Shown: positions 1 to 6,181 of the stretch, in pieces
Numbering within the stretch: position 1 is the stretch's first letter
How the letters are laid out: each line of letters starts with the position of its first letter
Assembly: GCA_023228445.1 (NCBI GenBank)
Contig: JALOBD010000069.1
Location: 1-11,355, forward strand
DNA from: Sphaerochaeta sp.
GTDB taxonomy: Bacteria; Spirochaetota; Spirochaetia; Sphaerochaetales; Sphaerochaetaceae
Length of the DNA stretch: 11,355 bases
Reading direction: 5' to 3'
The notes under the pieces: model-generated
Databases searched by the model: none
The model's input: the letters and a program-made list of their open reading frames with translations, nothing else
Told to the model about the DNA's origin: nothing
Program-made: the position numbers and the translations under genes

Positions 1-2
1 GC

Positions 3-938
3 CGAGACCTCAGGAAGGGCATCGTCGACGACCTTGAGCTCATGAAGAGACCCGACTGGATGCTCACCCTCACCACCTACCTCGAAAACGGCGCCTTTGA
101 TTTTGTGGTGAAGCCAGGGTTCAATCCATCTATCATCGGCATGGACAATTCAAAGTTCTCGATGCTGGATGAAGGAATGCTACAAATGATCGATGCAGGA
201 ATGATCACCATACCTGAATTTCCCAGCACTCATAACTTGAAAAACATATCATTGGGTGGACGGTATCGTTTCCTCTTTGATCCGGTGGACATAGGAGTCA
301 TGTACTACTTTGGCTATTTCCATGACCCTGGGGTTACAATCAAATTGGATCTTAACCAAATGCCACCTGTTCCCTCTGACATCGAAAGCATTCAGTTTAC
401 TCGATACCATTTCGTGGGTCTCGCATCAAGCTACTTCTTTGAGCCTTTCACCTTGGCATTGGAAGGGGGCATGTTCTTCAGTGAGGACACGGATGGAAGT
501 GATTCCAGCCTCTACAACTCCAAGCTTGTGTATCTTGCCGAAGTATCCTACACCAATCCGAACAACTCCCTCTTTGTTGCACTCAATTACCAAGGACAGA
601 TGGTGCTGAATTATACTCCAGATCCTAGCCTTGCCAATCCATATCTCGACGTTGATGCAATGGCCGCTTTCAACGGCAAGGCATACCAAAACAACCTCAC
701 CCTCGCCATGGAGTACCCCTTCATGCAGGAGAAGTTGAAGCTTCGCATTGCCGGTACGTATCAGGTGGAGAGCATGGGCTATGTGGGGTTGGGTTCACTG
801 GCCTATGACTTGGATGATGCGGTAGAGGTATTTGCAAAGTCGACGCTGTATGGAACCTTCGATGAGAATCGTGCGGGACTCTACAACACATGGAAAGAAA
901 ACAGCCAGATCCAGGTTGGCGTGAGAGCTTGGTTCTAA
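3..938 (+). CDS. Outer-membrane beta-barrel protein, C-terminal part (5' end outside window)
   Basis: The reading frame is open from the first complete codon at position 3 to TAA at 936-938, giving 311 visible residues. The ATG at 42 has no ribosome-binding site and no signal peptide follows it, so the gene very probably begins upstream of the window. The protein shows many short alternating hydrophobic/polar stretches rich in Tyr, Phe and Gly (for example GVMYYFGYF and NSLFVALNYQG), separated by Asn/Asp/Pro-rich turns. It ends in VGVRAWF, an amphipathic last strand with a terminal Phe, as expected for outer-membrane barrels recognised by BamA. It most resembles the porin-like barrels of spirochaetes and other double-membrane bacteria, but I cannot name a family or substrate. 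Base composition appears somewhat more AT-rich than in the downstream genes. The barrel assignment is fairly secure; the function is unknown. Confidence 0.7.
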   Translation, partial: RDLRKGIVDDLELMKRPDWMLTLTTYLENGAFDFVVKPGFNPSIIGMDNSKFSMLDEGMLQMIDAGMITIPEFPSTHNLKNISLGGRYRFLFDPVDIGVMYYFGYFHDPGVTIKLDLNQMPPVPSDIESIQFTRYHFVGLASSYFFEPFTLALEGGMFFSEDTDGSDSSLYNSKLVYLAEVSYTNPNNSLFVALNYQGQMVLNYTPDPSLANPYLDVDAMAAFNGKAYQNNLTLAMEYPFMQEKLKLRIAGTYQVESMGYVGLGSLAYDLDDAVEVFAKSTLYGTFDENRAGLYNTWKENSQIQVGVRAWF

Positions 939-950
939 GTGTTTTGTTGT

Positions 951-988
951 GATAGGATGGCCATGGAGGCATCCATGGTCATCCTGTC
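951..988 (+). promoter_or_regulatory. Strong RNA hairpin over the ribosome-binding site and start of the 7TM-LuxR gene
   Basis: Arm 951-967 pairs with arm 972-988 around a GGCA loop (968-971). All 17 positions pair if two G-U wobbles (960/979 and 953/986) are allowed. The best Shine-Dalgarno sequence, GGAGG (965-969), lies partly in the stem and partly in the loop, and the ATG at 975 lies in the 3' arm. The hairpin starts 13 bases after the stop of the barrel gene. It could be an attenuator or terminator of read-through from that gene, although the downstream stretch (ATCTTTTACTC) is a poor U-tract. It could instead be a translational lock on the LuxR-type gene. The pairing is directly visible; the role is inference. 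Confidence 0.6.
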
Positions 989-1892
989 CGATCTTTTACT
1001 CTTCTTCACCACCGCTCTTGTGCTCTCGATTACCATTTTGAGCATCGTGTTGCGTGTTCGGGTGGACGACAGCTTCACCGGATCCTTCTTGTTGGTCCTC
1101 ACTCCGTTGAGTCTACAAATGTGCCTGACGCTCCTCTCCACCTACCTCGGGCGGACGCTGAGCACGGCCCATCTGACATCATTTCCCTACCAGGTGTATG
1201 TGCTGGGAGTGACCATAATTTCAGTGCTCCTCACCACCACCATCCTGCTGACCATGAGTCGCTACCTCATCAAGCTCCTGCCGGCAACCGAAGCTCAAAA
1301 GAGGCTCGGCAATCGGCTGTTGACCATCTTCATCACCCTCTTCTTTCTCATCAGCCTCTGGGTCATCATCGCAATGAGCAACGGGGACTGGCTTCAGGCG
1401 TTTACCAATACAATGCACTACCACTTCTTCTCCGGCTCGATGTTTTTGGTCATCCATGGCATCATCGCCCTCTTCTACATCAAGAAGGCCACCACCTACG
1501 AGGAAGAGCGGCTTCTCAAGGGCATCAGCGCCACCTTCCTGCCGCTCTTGATACTCTTTCCGTTGGATCTGATTTTTTTTCGACAGAGCAACTTCAAGCT
1601 CGTCTACCTCTCCTTCGCCATTCTATCGGCGTACCTCTACTACTTCATCTCACGACGATATATCCTCACCTACGAACAGGCCGAGGTGGTCAACGCCCAG
1701 ATTATCAACGAGTATGGAATCTCTGAGCGTGAAGCCGAGATCATCAGCTTGCTGGTGGAGGGGCTGAGCAACCAGCAGATCGCCAAGCAGCTCTACATCT
1801 CCCCCAATACGGTGAAGACCCACATCAAGAACATCTATGCAAAGGTTGGCGTCAACAACCGTCTCCAGCTCTTCAGTCTGTTGAAGAAGTAG
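975..1892 (+). CDS. Membrane-tethered LuxR-type regulator (seven TM segments plus C-terminal HTH)
   Basis: The 305-residue protein has about seven hydrophobic segments (roughly residues 3-27, 37-58, 73-97, 114-134, 149-169, 183-202 and 207-229). They are followed by a LuxR/GerE-type DNA-binding domain at about 247-300. That domain shows the family pattern: ISEREAEIISLL, GLSNQQIA, the recognition helix ISPNTVKTHIKNIYAK, and VGVNNR. There is no receiver domain, so this looks like a one-component regulator that senses something in or across the membrane and binds DNA from the inner face. The frame is open from GTG 939, with ATGs at 957, 963 and 975. I chose 975 because GGAGG ends 5 bases upstream and TM1 then starts at once. 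This ribosome-binding site lies in the hairpin at 951-988. The 3' end overlaps the convergent zur gene by 20 bases. Target genes and ligand are unknown. Confidence 0.85.
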   Translation: MVILSDLLLFFTTALVLSITILSIVLRVRVDDSFTGSFLLVLTPLSLQMCLTLLSTYLGRTLSTAHLTSFPYQVYVLGVTIISVLLTTTILLTMSRYLIKLLPATEAQKRLGNRLLTIFITLFFLISLWVIIAMSNGDWLQAFTNTMHYHFFSGSMFLVIHGIIALFYIKKATTYEEERLLKGISATFLPLLILFPLDLIFFRQSNFKLVYLSFAILSAYLYYFISRRYILTYEQAEVVNAQIINEYGISEREAEIISLLVEGLSNQQIAKQLYISPNTVKTHIKNIYAKVGVNNRLQLFSLLKK

Positions 1893-2271
1893 ACTCCTTA
1901 CAGGTAGCGCATACCCCAGTCAAGAAGAACGTGTGGTCAGAGACGGTAAACCCATACTGCTGCTCCCACCGTTTCAAATCCTCTTTCATGAGACACGCTC
2001 CGAGATCGATGAACCGGTGGCAGGCGGTACAGTGAAACCAATGGCTATGCTCTGCCTGCTCCTTGGTGCAGCTGTAGTAGCGCTCGGTGCCGTGGTCGGT
2101 GCAGTGCAAGACAAAGCTGTCGAGATACCCCCGCTGCTCCAAGTAGTGGAGGCTTCGGTAGACCGTGGCTTGGTTACAACTCACATCAGGGTGTTGCAAC
2201 AAGGCTGAGACCGAGAGTGGTTCACTCGCCTGCTCCAGGACGTGGAGCAGACTCCTTCTCGCCTTCGTCAT
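1873..2271 (-). CDS. zur: Fur-family metalloregulator, probable zinc uptake regulator Zur
   Basis: The protein has 132 residues, a normal to slightly short length for Fur-family repressors. The N-terminal winged helix contains the recognition helix pattern NQATVYRSLHYLEQRGYL (residues 33-50). The dimerisation and metal domain has a His-rich motif (H75, H77, H80) followed directly by C81-x2-C84. The second pair of the structural Cys4 zinc site is C121-x2-C124 near the C-terminus. The start ATG shares bases with the znuB stop (ATGA, 2268-2271), and AGGAG lies 6 bases upstream, so it is translationally coupled as the last gene of the zinc operon. Family knowledge: Zur binds zinc and then represses zinc uptake genes. 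Membership of Fur is firm; the Zur rather than Fur or PerR assignment rests mainly on position behind znuACB. The 3' end overlaps the convergent LuxR-type gene by 20 bases. Confidence 0.88.
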   Translation of the reverse strand: MTKARRSLLHVLEQASEPLSVSALLQHPDVSCNQATVYRSLHYLEQRGYLDSFVLHCTDHGTERYYSCTKEQAEHSHWFHCTACHRFIDLGACLMKEDLKRWEQQYGFTVSDHTFFLTGVCATCKESTSSTD

Positions 2272-3131
2272 GCCCGTCTCCTTCGTTTCCTCAGCACATT
2301 GGCCAAGAGTACGCTCAGATAAAAGAGTCCGGCAATGACCACCACCATCGCACCGACCGGCGCGTCGAGGACCCAGCCGGCACCGAGTCCGGCGGTGGAG
2401 AAGATGAAGGAGTAGATTGTCGAGGCGACCATCATCGACGCCAGGTTGCGTGCCCCAAAACCCGCAGTACCCGCCGGCAGCGTCAACATCGCGATGACCA
2501 TCACGATGCCGACGAAGGTCTGAAGGAGTACCACGGCGATGGCGGTTACCGCCAGGATGACGAGAAAGACCATCCTGGTGGGAATGCCCCGTACCTGGGC
2601 GAACTCCTCATCAAAGGCGGTGGCCTCAATCTGCTCGTAGTAGCGCCAGATGAGGAGGATGACCACCACATCGAGGCTCAACAGCAACCAGAGGTCTTGG
2701 GTGGAGATGAGCAGGATATTGCCGAAGAGGTAGCTTGATGGATCGGAGTAGCCCGGTGTCTTTGCCATGAAGAGCACCCCGATGGACATCCCGATGGCCC
2801 AGATTGCCTGGATGACCGTATCCTCCCGCTGCTTGGACTTGAGAGAGGCGGTCCCGATGAGCAGGGCCGACAACAGAGCGAAGACAATCGCTCCAACCAT
2901 CGGGGAGAGGGAGGGGACTTTCCCTGTCGCCGAGAGGTAGAGGGCGATGCCGATGCCCCCGAGCACCGCGTGGCTGATCGCTCCGGCCAAGCTTGCGATC
3001 CGCTTGACCGTCACCACCGAACCCAAGAGCCCAAAGAGGATTGAAGAGAGCGCCCCGGCGAAGAAGGCGTTGCGTACAAAGGGGAAATCGGGTGAGACGA
3101 GGGCTGAAAAGAAGCCGGTAAGATTATCCAA
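2268..3131 (-). CDS. znuB: Zinc ABC transporter permease ZnuB
   Basis: This is an integral membrane permease of the ABC-3 family (ZnuB/TroC/MntB), 287 residues with about eight or nine hydrophobic segments. It forms the channel for metal import with ZnuC. Family landmarks are visible: ASLAGAISHAVLGGIGIALYL (from residue 47; S53-H54-A55 is the conserved SHA), AIGMSIGVLF (112-121), YLFGNIL (134-140), the cytoplasmic coupling loop DEEFAQVRG (174-182), and the late motif MLTLPAGTAGFGA (215-227). The frame is open much further upstream to 3404, but those residues are a low-complexity Arg/Ser-rich shadow of znuC. I place the start at TTG 3129-3131 because AGGAGG lies 6 bases upstream and the protein then begins like ZnuB. 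No ATG or GTG is available nearby. This gives an 8-base overlap with znuC. The tail is strongly basic (RKRRRRA). Confidence 0.9.
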   Translation of the reverse strand: MDNLTGFFSALVSPDFPFVRNAFFAGALSSILFGLLGSVVTVKRIASLAGAISHAVLGGIGIALYLSATGKVPSLSPMVGAIVFALLSALLIGTASLKSKQREDTVIQAIWAIGMSIGVLFMAKTPGYSDPSSYLFGNILLISTQDLWLLLSLDVVVILLIWRYYEQIEATAFDEEFAQVRGIPTRMVFLVILAVTAIAVVLLQTFVGIVMVIAMLTLPAGTAGFGARNLASMMVASTIYSFIFSTAGLGAGWVLDAPVGAMVVVIAGLFYLSVLLANVLRKRRRRA

Positions 3132-3888
3132 GTTGCGCCTCCTGCCAGCATTGGTCAGCGGGAATTGCCATCTCATGGAGAACCCGCTTGGTACCATCGT
3201 CGACATCCTCCAGCGGGTGTTGGATAACTGTTCGCGCCCCAGTGGTTTCATTGAGGGCATCGATGCAGAAGACTCGGTCAACGAGGGAGGAGACCTGGCG
3301 CATGTCGTGAGTGACGATGAGGATCGTCGTCTCCCCCTTGAGATGGGCCAGCGTGTCGTAGAGCCGCCGCTCGCTCTCCCGGTCCATGTTGGCCGTCGGT
3401 TCATCGAGGATCAACATCGCCGGCTCTCCTACCAGAGCCCTGGCCACCAGGACCCTGCGCCGCTGTCCGCCGCTGAGTTCACTGTATGGACGATCGACAA
3501 GACCCTCCATCTGTACCAGAGAGAGTGCCTTGATGACCACATCATCCTGCCTCTTCTTGCCCTTGACCGTGCCATCGACGACGCCCATGCGGACCACTTC
3601 GCCCACCGATATGGGAAAGGAGGGGTCGTAGGAGGCGTGTTGGGGCACGTAGCCGATGAGGGATCGGCTGCGCTTGGGGGGGTGGCCGAGCAATTCCACG
3701 ACCCCCTGTTGTGGCTCCTCAAGGCCAAGGATCAACTTGAGCAACGTCGTCTTGCCCGATCCATTGGGACCGACAAGGGCGATGAACTCACCGCTGTGGA
3801 AGTGGAAGGAGACATCGCTGAGAACATCGAGGTGAGGATAGGAGAACGAGACGGCTGAAAACTTCATTGCGATGGGGAGATCTCTCAT
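3124..3888 (-). CDS. znuC: Zinc ABC transporter ATP-binding protein ZnuC
   Basis: This cytoplasmic ATPase energises zinc import through ZnuB. The 254-residue protein has a complete nucleotide-binding domain: Walker A GPNGSGKTT (residues 40-48), Q-loop Gln83 in YVPQ, signature LSGGQ (138-142), Walker B MLILDEP (158-164) and switch His194 in VTHD. After about residue 205 a tail follows that is typical of metal-type ATPases and ends QCWQEAQLG. The frame stays open upstream to 3936, but ATG 3886-3888 is the start: AAGGAGG lies 4 bases upstream, and the ATG overlaps the znuA stop as ATGA. The 3' end overlaps znuB by 8 bases. The family (metal-type ABC ATPase) is clear; zinc as substrate is inferred from ZnuA and the Fur-family neighbour. 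Confidence 0.93.
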   Translation of the reverse strand: MRDLPIAMKFSAVSFSYPHLDVLSDVSFHFHSGEFIALVGPNGSGKTTLLKLILGLEEPQQGVVELLGHPPKRSRSLIGYVPQHASYDPSFPISVGEVVRMGVVDGTVKGKKRQDDVVIKALSLVQMEGLVDRPYSELSGGQRRRVLVARALVGEPAMLILDEPTANMDRESERRLYDTLAHLKGETTILIVTHDMRQVSSLVDRVFCIDALNETTGARTVIQHPLEDVDDGTKRVLHEMAIPADQCWQEAQLG

Positions 3889-4760
3889 AACGCCTCCTTG
3901 AGTGCCTGTCCCATGGCGAGGATGTTGGCAAGCCAATCGTAGGCCAAAGGATCGAGAGCGACCACCTTCGCCCCGACTGCTTGGGCAACACGCTGGGCAC
4001 TGACGGCAGGAAACTGCTTTTGCACGAAGATCGCCTTGGCCCCTTCGGTCTTTGCCGCTGTGATGAGGCGCTCGAGGTCCTTGGCCGTCGGCTCCTTGCC
4101 ACCGGTCTCCACCGCCTCTTGCACGATCCCAAATGAGTCGAGGAAGTAGCCAAAGGAGGGGTGATAGACAAAGACCGTCGTCCCGGCAAGCGGCAAGAGC
4201 TCTGCTTGGAGGGCAGCAAAGGTTGCATCGATCCTCTGGGCAAGCTCATCGGAGCGCGCTCGTATGGTTGCCCCTTCGCTCATCCCGACCAACGACAGCA
4301 GCGCGGTGGTGGTATTGGTCAACAATACCTTGGCTTGGTCATGGCCAAGCCAGCTGTGTCGGTCGATATTGAGCCCGTCGGGGTCGTGGTGGTGATCATC
4401 ATCCTCCTCAAGGGTGCGCAGCACCATCCCCTCGGTCGCGTCGATAATGGCAAGGGACGGGTAAAGCGTTGCCACCTTGGGCCGGAGGGCCAACTCAAAG
4501 TCGGTACCGCTCAACAGCCAGATGCGGGCCTTTGCCAGCTGCGCCATTTGGGAGGGCGATGGCTCATAGGAGTGGGGATTCTGCCCCTCTGCGACCAGCG
4601 TCACCACCTCGACGTACTCAGCAGCGATGGAGTCGACGAAAAATGCCTGTGGCAGAATTGAGACGGCAACGACAGGTTTTTGGTCCACTGCCTCTTTGGA
4701 GCCGCCGCCAAAGAGCAGGGCGGGGAGCAAGAGAACGAGCAGGATAAGGGTGCTACGCAT
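3885..4760 (-). CDS. znuA: Zinc ABC transporter substrate-binding protein ZnuA
   Basis: This is a cluster A-I periplasmic metal-binding protein of 291 residues. Expected metal ligands are present: H63 in NPHSYEPS, H135 in DRHSWLG, H200 in VYHPSFGYF, and D270 in ALDPLAYDW. In the Mn-binding relatives the third ligand is usually Glu; His here favours zinc. A short acidic and His-rich loop, EEDDDHHHDPD (118-128), is also typical of ZnuA. The N-terminus is a hydrophobic signal sequence (about 4-17) followed by GGGSKEA. There is no Cys at the expected lipobox position, so it is probably a soluble periplasmic protein rather than a lipoprotein. I chose ATG 4758-4760 rather than ATG 4779-4781 because AGGAG lies 5 bases upstream and the signal sequence begins at once. 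It is the first gene of the operon. Confidence 0.92.
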   Translation of the reverse strand: MRSTLILLVLLLPALLFGGGSKEAVDQKPVVAVSILPQAFFVDSIAAEYVEVVTLVAEGQNPHSYEPSPSQMAQLAKARIWLLSGTDFELALRPKVATLYPSLAIIDATEGMVLRTLEEDDDHHHDPDGLNIDRHSWLGHDQAKVLLTNTTTALLSLVGMSEGATIRARSDELAQRIDATFAALQAELLPLAGTTVFVYHPSFGYFLDSFGIVQEAVETGGKEPTAKDLERLITAAKTEGAKAIFVQKQFPAVSAQRVAQAVGAKVVALDPLAYDWLANILAMGQALKEAL

Positions 4761-4779
4761 GGAATCTCCTTGTGAGGAC

Positions 4780-4808
4780 AAGATAGTGAAGGATTGCTAA
4801 TTTTGCAA
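4780..4808 (-). promoter_or_regulatory. Candidate znuA promoter with overlapping 15-bp palindrome (putative Zur box)
   Basis: Read on the minus strand, TTGCAA (4808-4803) and TATCTT (4785-4780) form -35 and -10 elements with a 17-base spacer. Transcription would start near 4773, just before the znuA ribosome-binding site. The -35 is embedded in TTGCAAAATTAGCAA (4794-4808), a near-perfect palindrome in which six of seven base pairs match around a central base. A repressor bound here would block RNA polymerase. AT-rich palindromes of this kind are usual for Fur-family operators, and the operon encodes such a regulator. The palindrome and spacing are visible; assignment to Zur is inference. Confidence 0.5.
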
Positions 4809-5168
4809 GTCATTCGCATTCCTGCACCACCAGGATATCTCGTTCTGCTTGTGCCGTAGGGTTTGGAAGTTCCAAACTGGCATCGTGACATAGAGGAGGA
4901 GTTTGGCTTAGGCAGGAGTCTCTCGTACTTGGTATGCATCGATAGGCCCTGCAATTAAAAGGAATTACAAAACCTTCCAATCAGTATCTAGTACCTCTTG
5001 ATTGAACAGAGCTCCTCTTCATACGCTGATGATCTGGACATGTTGGGTATGGATTACCAACTCTTCTCAAAAATGCTTGTCACGCATCTATTGGACTGTG
5101 TGTTTTCTCGATGATTCAACTCATGAATATTGCCTGAGAGGTGTGAAGAGCAATATGGGAGTGGGTAA
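4809..5168. other. Non-coding gap between the AraC-type gene and the zinc promoter, with a perfect 17-bp palindrome
   Basis: No convincing gene is present. Short open frames here lack ribosome-binding sites or are extensions of frames that lie antisense to, or out of frame with, the neighbouring genes. The stretch is more AT-rich than its flanks, especially from 4940 to 5160. It contains the perfect palindrome GTTTGGAAGTTCCAAAC (4861-4877), whose right half recurs in inverted form as AGTTTGG (4900-4906). It also contains a weak inverted repeat, ATATTGC/GCAATAT (5127-5133 and 5150-5156, 16-base loop), downstream of the AraC-type gene. The latter has no T-tract, so I do not call it a terminator. 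Confidence 0.6.
4861..4877. repeat. Perfect 17-bp palindrome, operator-like
   Basis: The sequence GTTTGGAA-G-TTCCAAAC has two perfect 8-base arms around one central base. It lies about 52 bases upstream of the -35 of the znuA promoter candidate, in a non-coding gap. A one-base centre argues against an RNA hairpin role and for a dimeric DNA-binding protein. The protein is unknown. The sequence differs from the palindrome at 4794-4808, so it is not obviously a second copy of the same site. Confidence 0.5.
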
Positions 5169-6071
5169 TCAAGCCTCCGATTTGTCGCCTGCAGGTGGTG
5201 CCTGTGAGAGGCGACGATATGCTCGTGCTGTCATCTTCATCAGCTGCTTGAAGCGACGGCTGAAGTAGCCGACATCAGTGTATCCCAACATCGCGGCAAT
5301 CTCCTGGACCTGGAGGTCGGTCATTGCCAGCAGTCGACACGCCTCCTGCATCTTCAATTCGTAGAAATACTCCATCGGTGAGCTGCTGGTATAGCGATTG
5401 AACAGTGTGTGGAGATAGCTCTTGGAGACCATCGTGTAGGCAGCGATCTCGCTCAGCGTCACCGTCTCAGCAAGCCGGCTGTGCATATAGCGGATCGCCT
5501 TGGTGAACATGCTGTTGCCAGCCTCCCCTCCGCTCCCCTTCTCCTTGAAGAAGATGGCTGAGAGGATTGTCTGGGTCAACGCGGATGCGTGAACCAGGTT
5601 GCCACGCGAATAAGCACCCTCCAGCGTGGCAAAGAGCATCGAGAAGAGCGCCTTGACCTCTTCCTGATCCTTTGGGGGCCCCAGGTCGATCACCCCTGCC
5701 CCTTCAATCGGGAACGCGGCGGCATCACTTGCGGAAAAGTGAAGCCACAGGAGGCTCCAAGGCTCGTGTTCATCAGCCCAGTAGAGGTGCGCCGTACGGT
5801 GTGGGATGCAGAAGGCCTCTCCGCCCTTAAGCGATACTCGCCTCCTGCCCACCTGGATTACTCCCGCTCCTTCAAGGCAGCAGAGCAGGATGTGCTGGTC
5901 GCAGCCATTGACTCGGTTGCGGTAGTGGCGGGAGGCTCTTGGAAAGTACCCGACATCGGTGGGGTAGAGGCGACGCAAGAACTGGTCATCTTCGAAGGAA
6001 GCCACGATAAAATCGGGCAACACAATGAGCTTCTCTCCTGGAAATCCCTCTCTCCTCCCACTGTCCACCAT
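5169..6071 (-). CDS. AraC-family transcriptional regulator with N-terminal sugar-sensing cupin
   Basis: The 300-residue protein matches the usual AraC/XylS layout. The N-terminal part (about 20-125) looks like an AraC-type ligand-binding cupin: YPTDVGYFPRASRHYRNR (36-53), GCDQHILLCCLEGAG (56-70), then GGEAFCIPHRTAHLYWAD (83-100). The C-terminal part (about 190-288) carries two HTH motifs: VTLSEIAAYTMVSKSYLHTLF (from 204) and VQEIAAMLGYTDVGYFSRRFK (from 255). The second is the signature helix of the family. It is divergent from the DUF5107-like gene across 110 bases, so local control of that gene and perhaps of the sugar transporter is likely. Start uncertain: ATG 6071 has a weak ribosome-binding site; GTG 6023 (residue 17) preceded by AGGAGAG is an alternative. 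The effector sugar is not determined by the sequence; L-arabinose is a guess from the AraH-type neighbour. Confidence 0.87.
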   Translation of the reverse strand: MVDSGRREGFPGEKLIVLPDFIVASFEDDQFLRRLYPTDVGYFPRASRHYRNRVNGCDQHILLCCLEGAGVIQVGRRRVSLKGGEAFCIPHRTAHLYWADEHEPWSLLWLHFSASDAAAFPIEGAGVIDLGPPKDQEEVKALFSMLFATLEGAYSRGNLVHASALTQTILSAIFFKEKGSGGEAGNSMFTKAIRYMHSRLAETVTLSEIAAYTMVSKSYLHTLFNRYTSSSPMEYFYELKMQEACRLLAMTDLQVQEIAAMLGYTDVGYFSRRFKQLMKMTARAYRRLSQAPPAGDKSEA

Positions 6072-6181
6072 AGAGCCAGCCTACCATACTGTGGAATATA
6101 ATCCAAGTTTTTGTCTCTTTACCCCCTACAAATCATACCCAGGTGGCGTACAATTTAAGCAAGGACTTCAAGGAGGGACGC
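6072..6181. promoter_or_regulatory. Divergent control region between the AraC-type gene and the DUF5107-like gene
   Basis: For the rightward gene, TACAAT (6149-6154) is a plausible -10, which would put the transcript start near 6161, with the strong AAGGAGGG (6170-6177) just before ATG 6182. No good -35 lies 16-18 bases upstream, as expected of an activator-dependent promoter. A consensus TATAAT (6097-6102, +) also lacks a matching -35. Its complement offers an AT-rich -10-like stretch for the leftward gene. The hexamer ACCATA occurs at 6067-6072 and 6083-6088, 16 bases apart, which might be regulator half-sites. All of this is suggestive only. Confidence 0.35.

Noticed and set aside
2947..3858. 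303-codon plus-strand open frame antisense to znuC and znuB
   Set aside because: The opposite strand carries complete znuC motifs and the znuB N-terminus, and the plus-strand product has no recognisable feature.
4812..4832. Sequence resembling a tRNA 3' end (ATTCGCATTCC then TGCACCACCA)
   Set aside because: The T-arm does not pair on its 5' side and no acceptor, D or anticodon arm can be built upstream. I regard it as chance, and no integrase or second copy suggests an attachment site.
4601..4954. Open frame of 117 codons on the minus strand overlapping the start of znuA
   Set aside because: Most of it is znuA read in another frame, and the upstream part lacks a ribosome-binding site and any recognisable feature.
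5127..5156. Inverted repeat ATATTGC/GCAATAT as terminator of the AraC-type gene
   Set aside because: The 7-bp stem is AT-rich, the loop is 16 bases, and no T-tract follows on the minus strand.
5002..5268. Open frame of 88 codons on the plus strand in the gap before the AraC-type gene
   Set aside because: It has no good ribosome-binding site, has an odd composition, and its last third is antisense to the AraC-type coding sequence. No family is recognisable.
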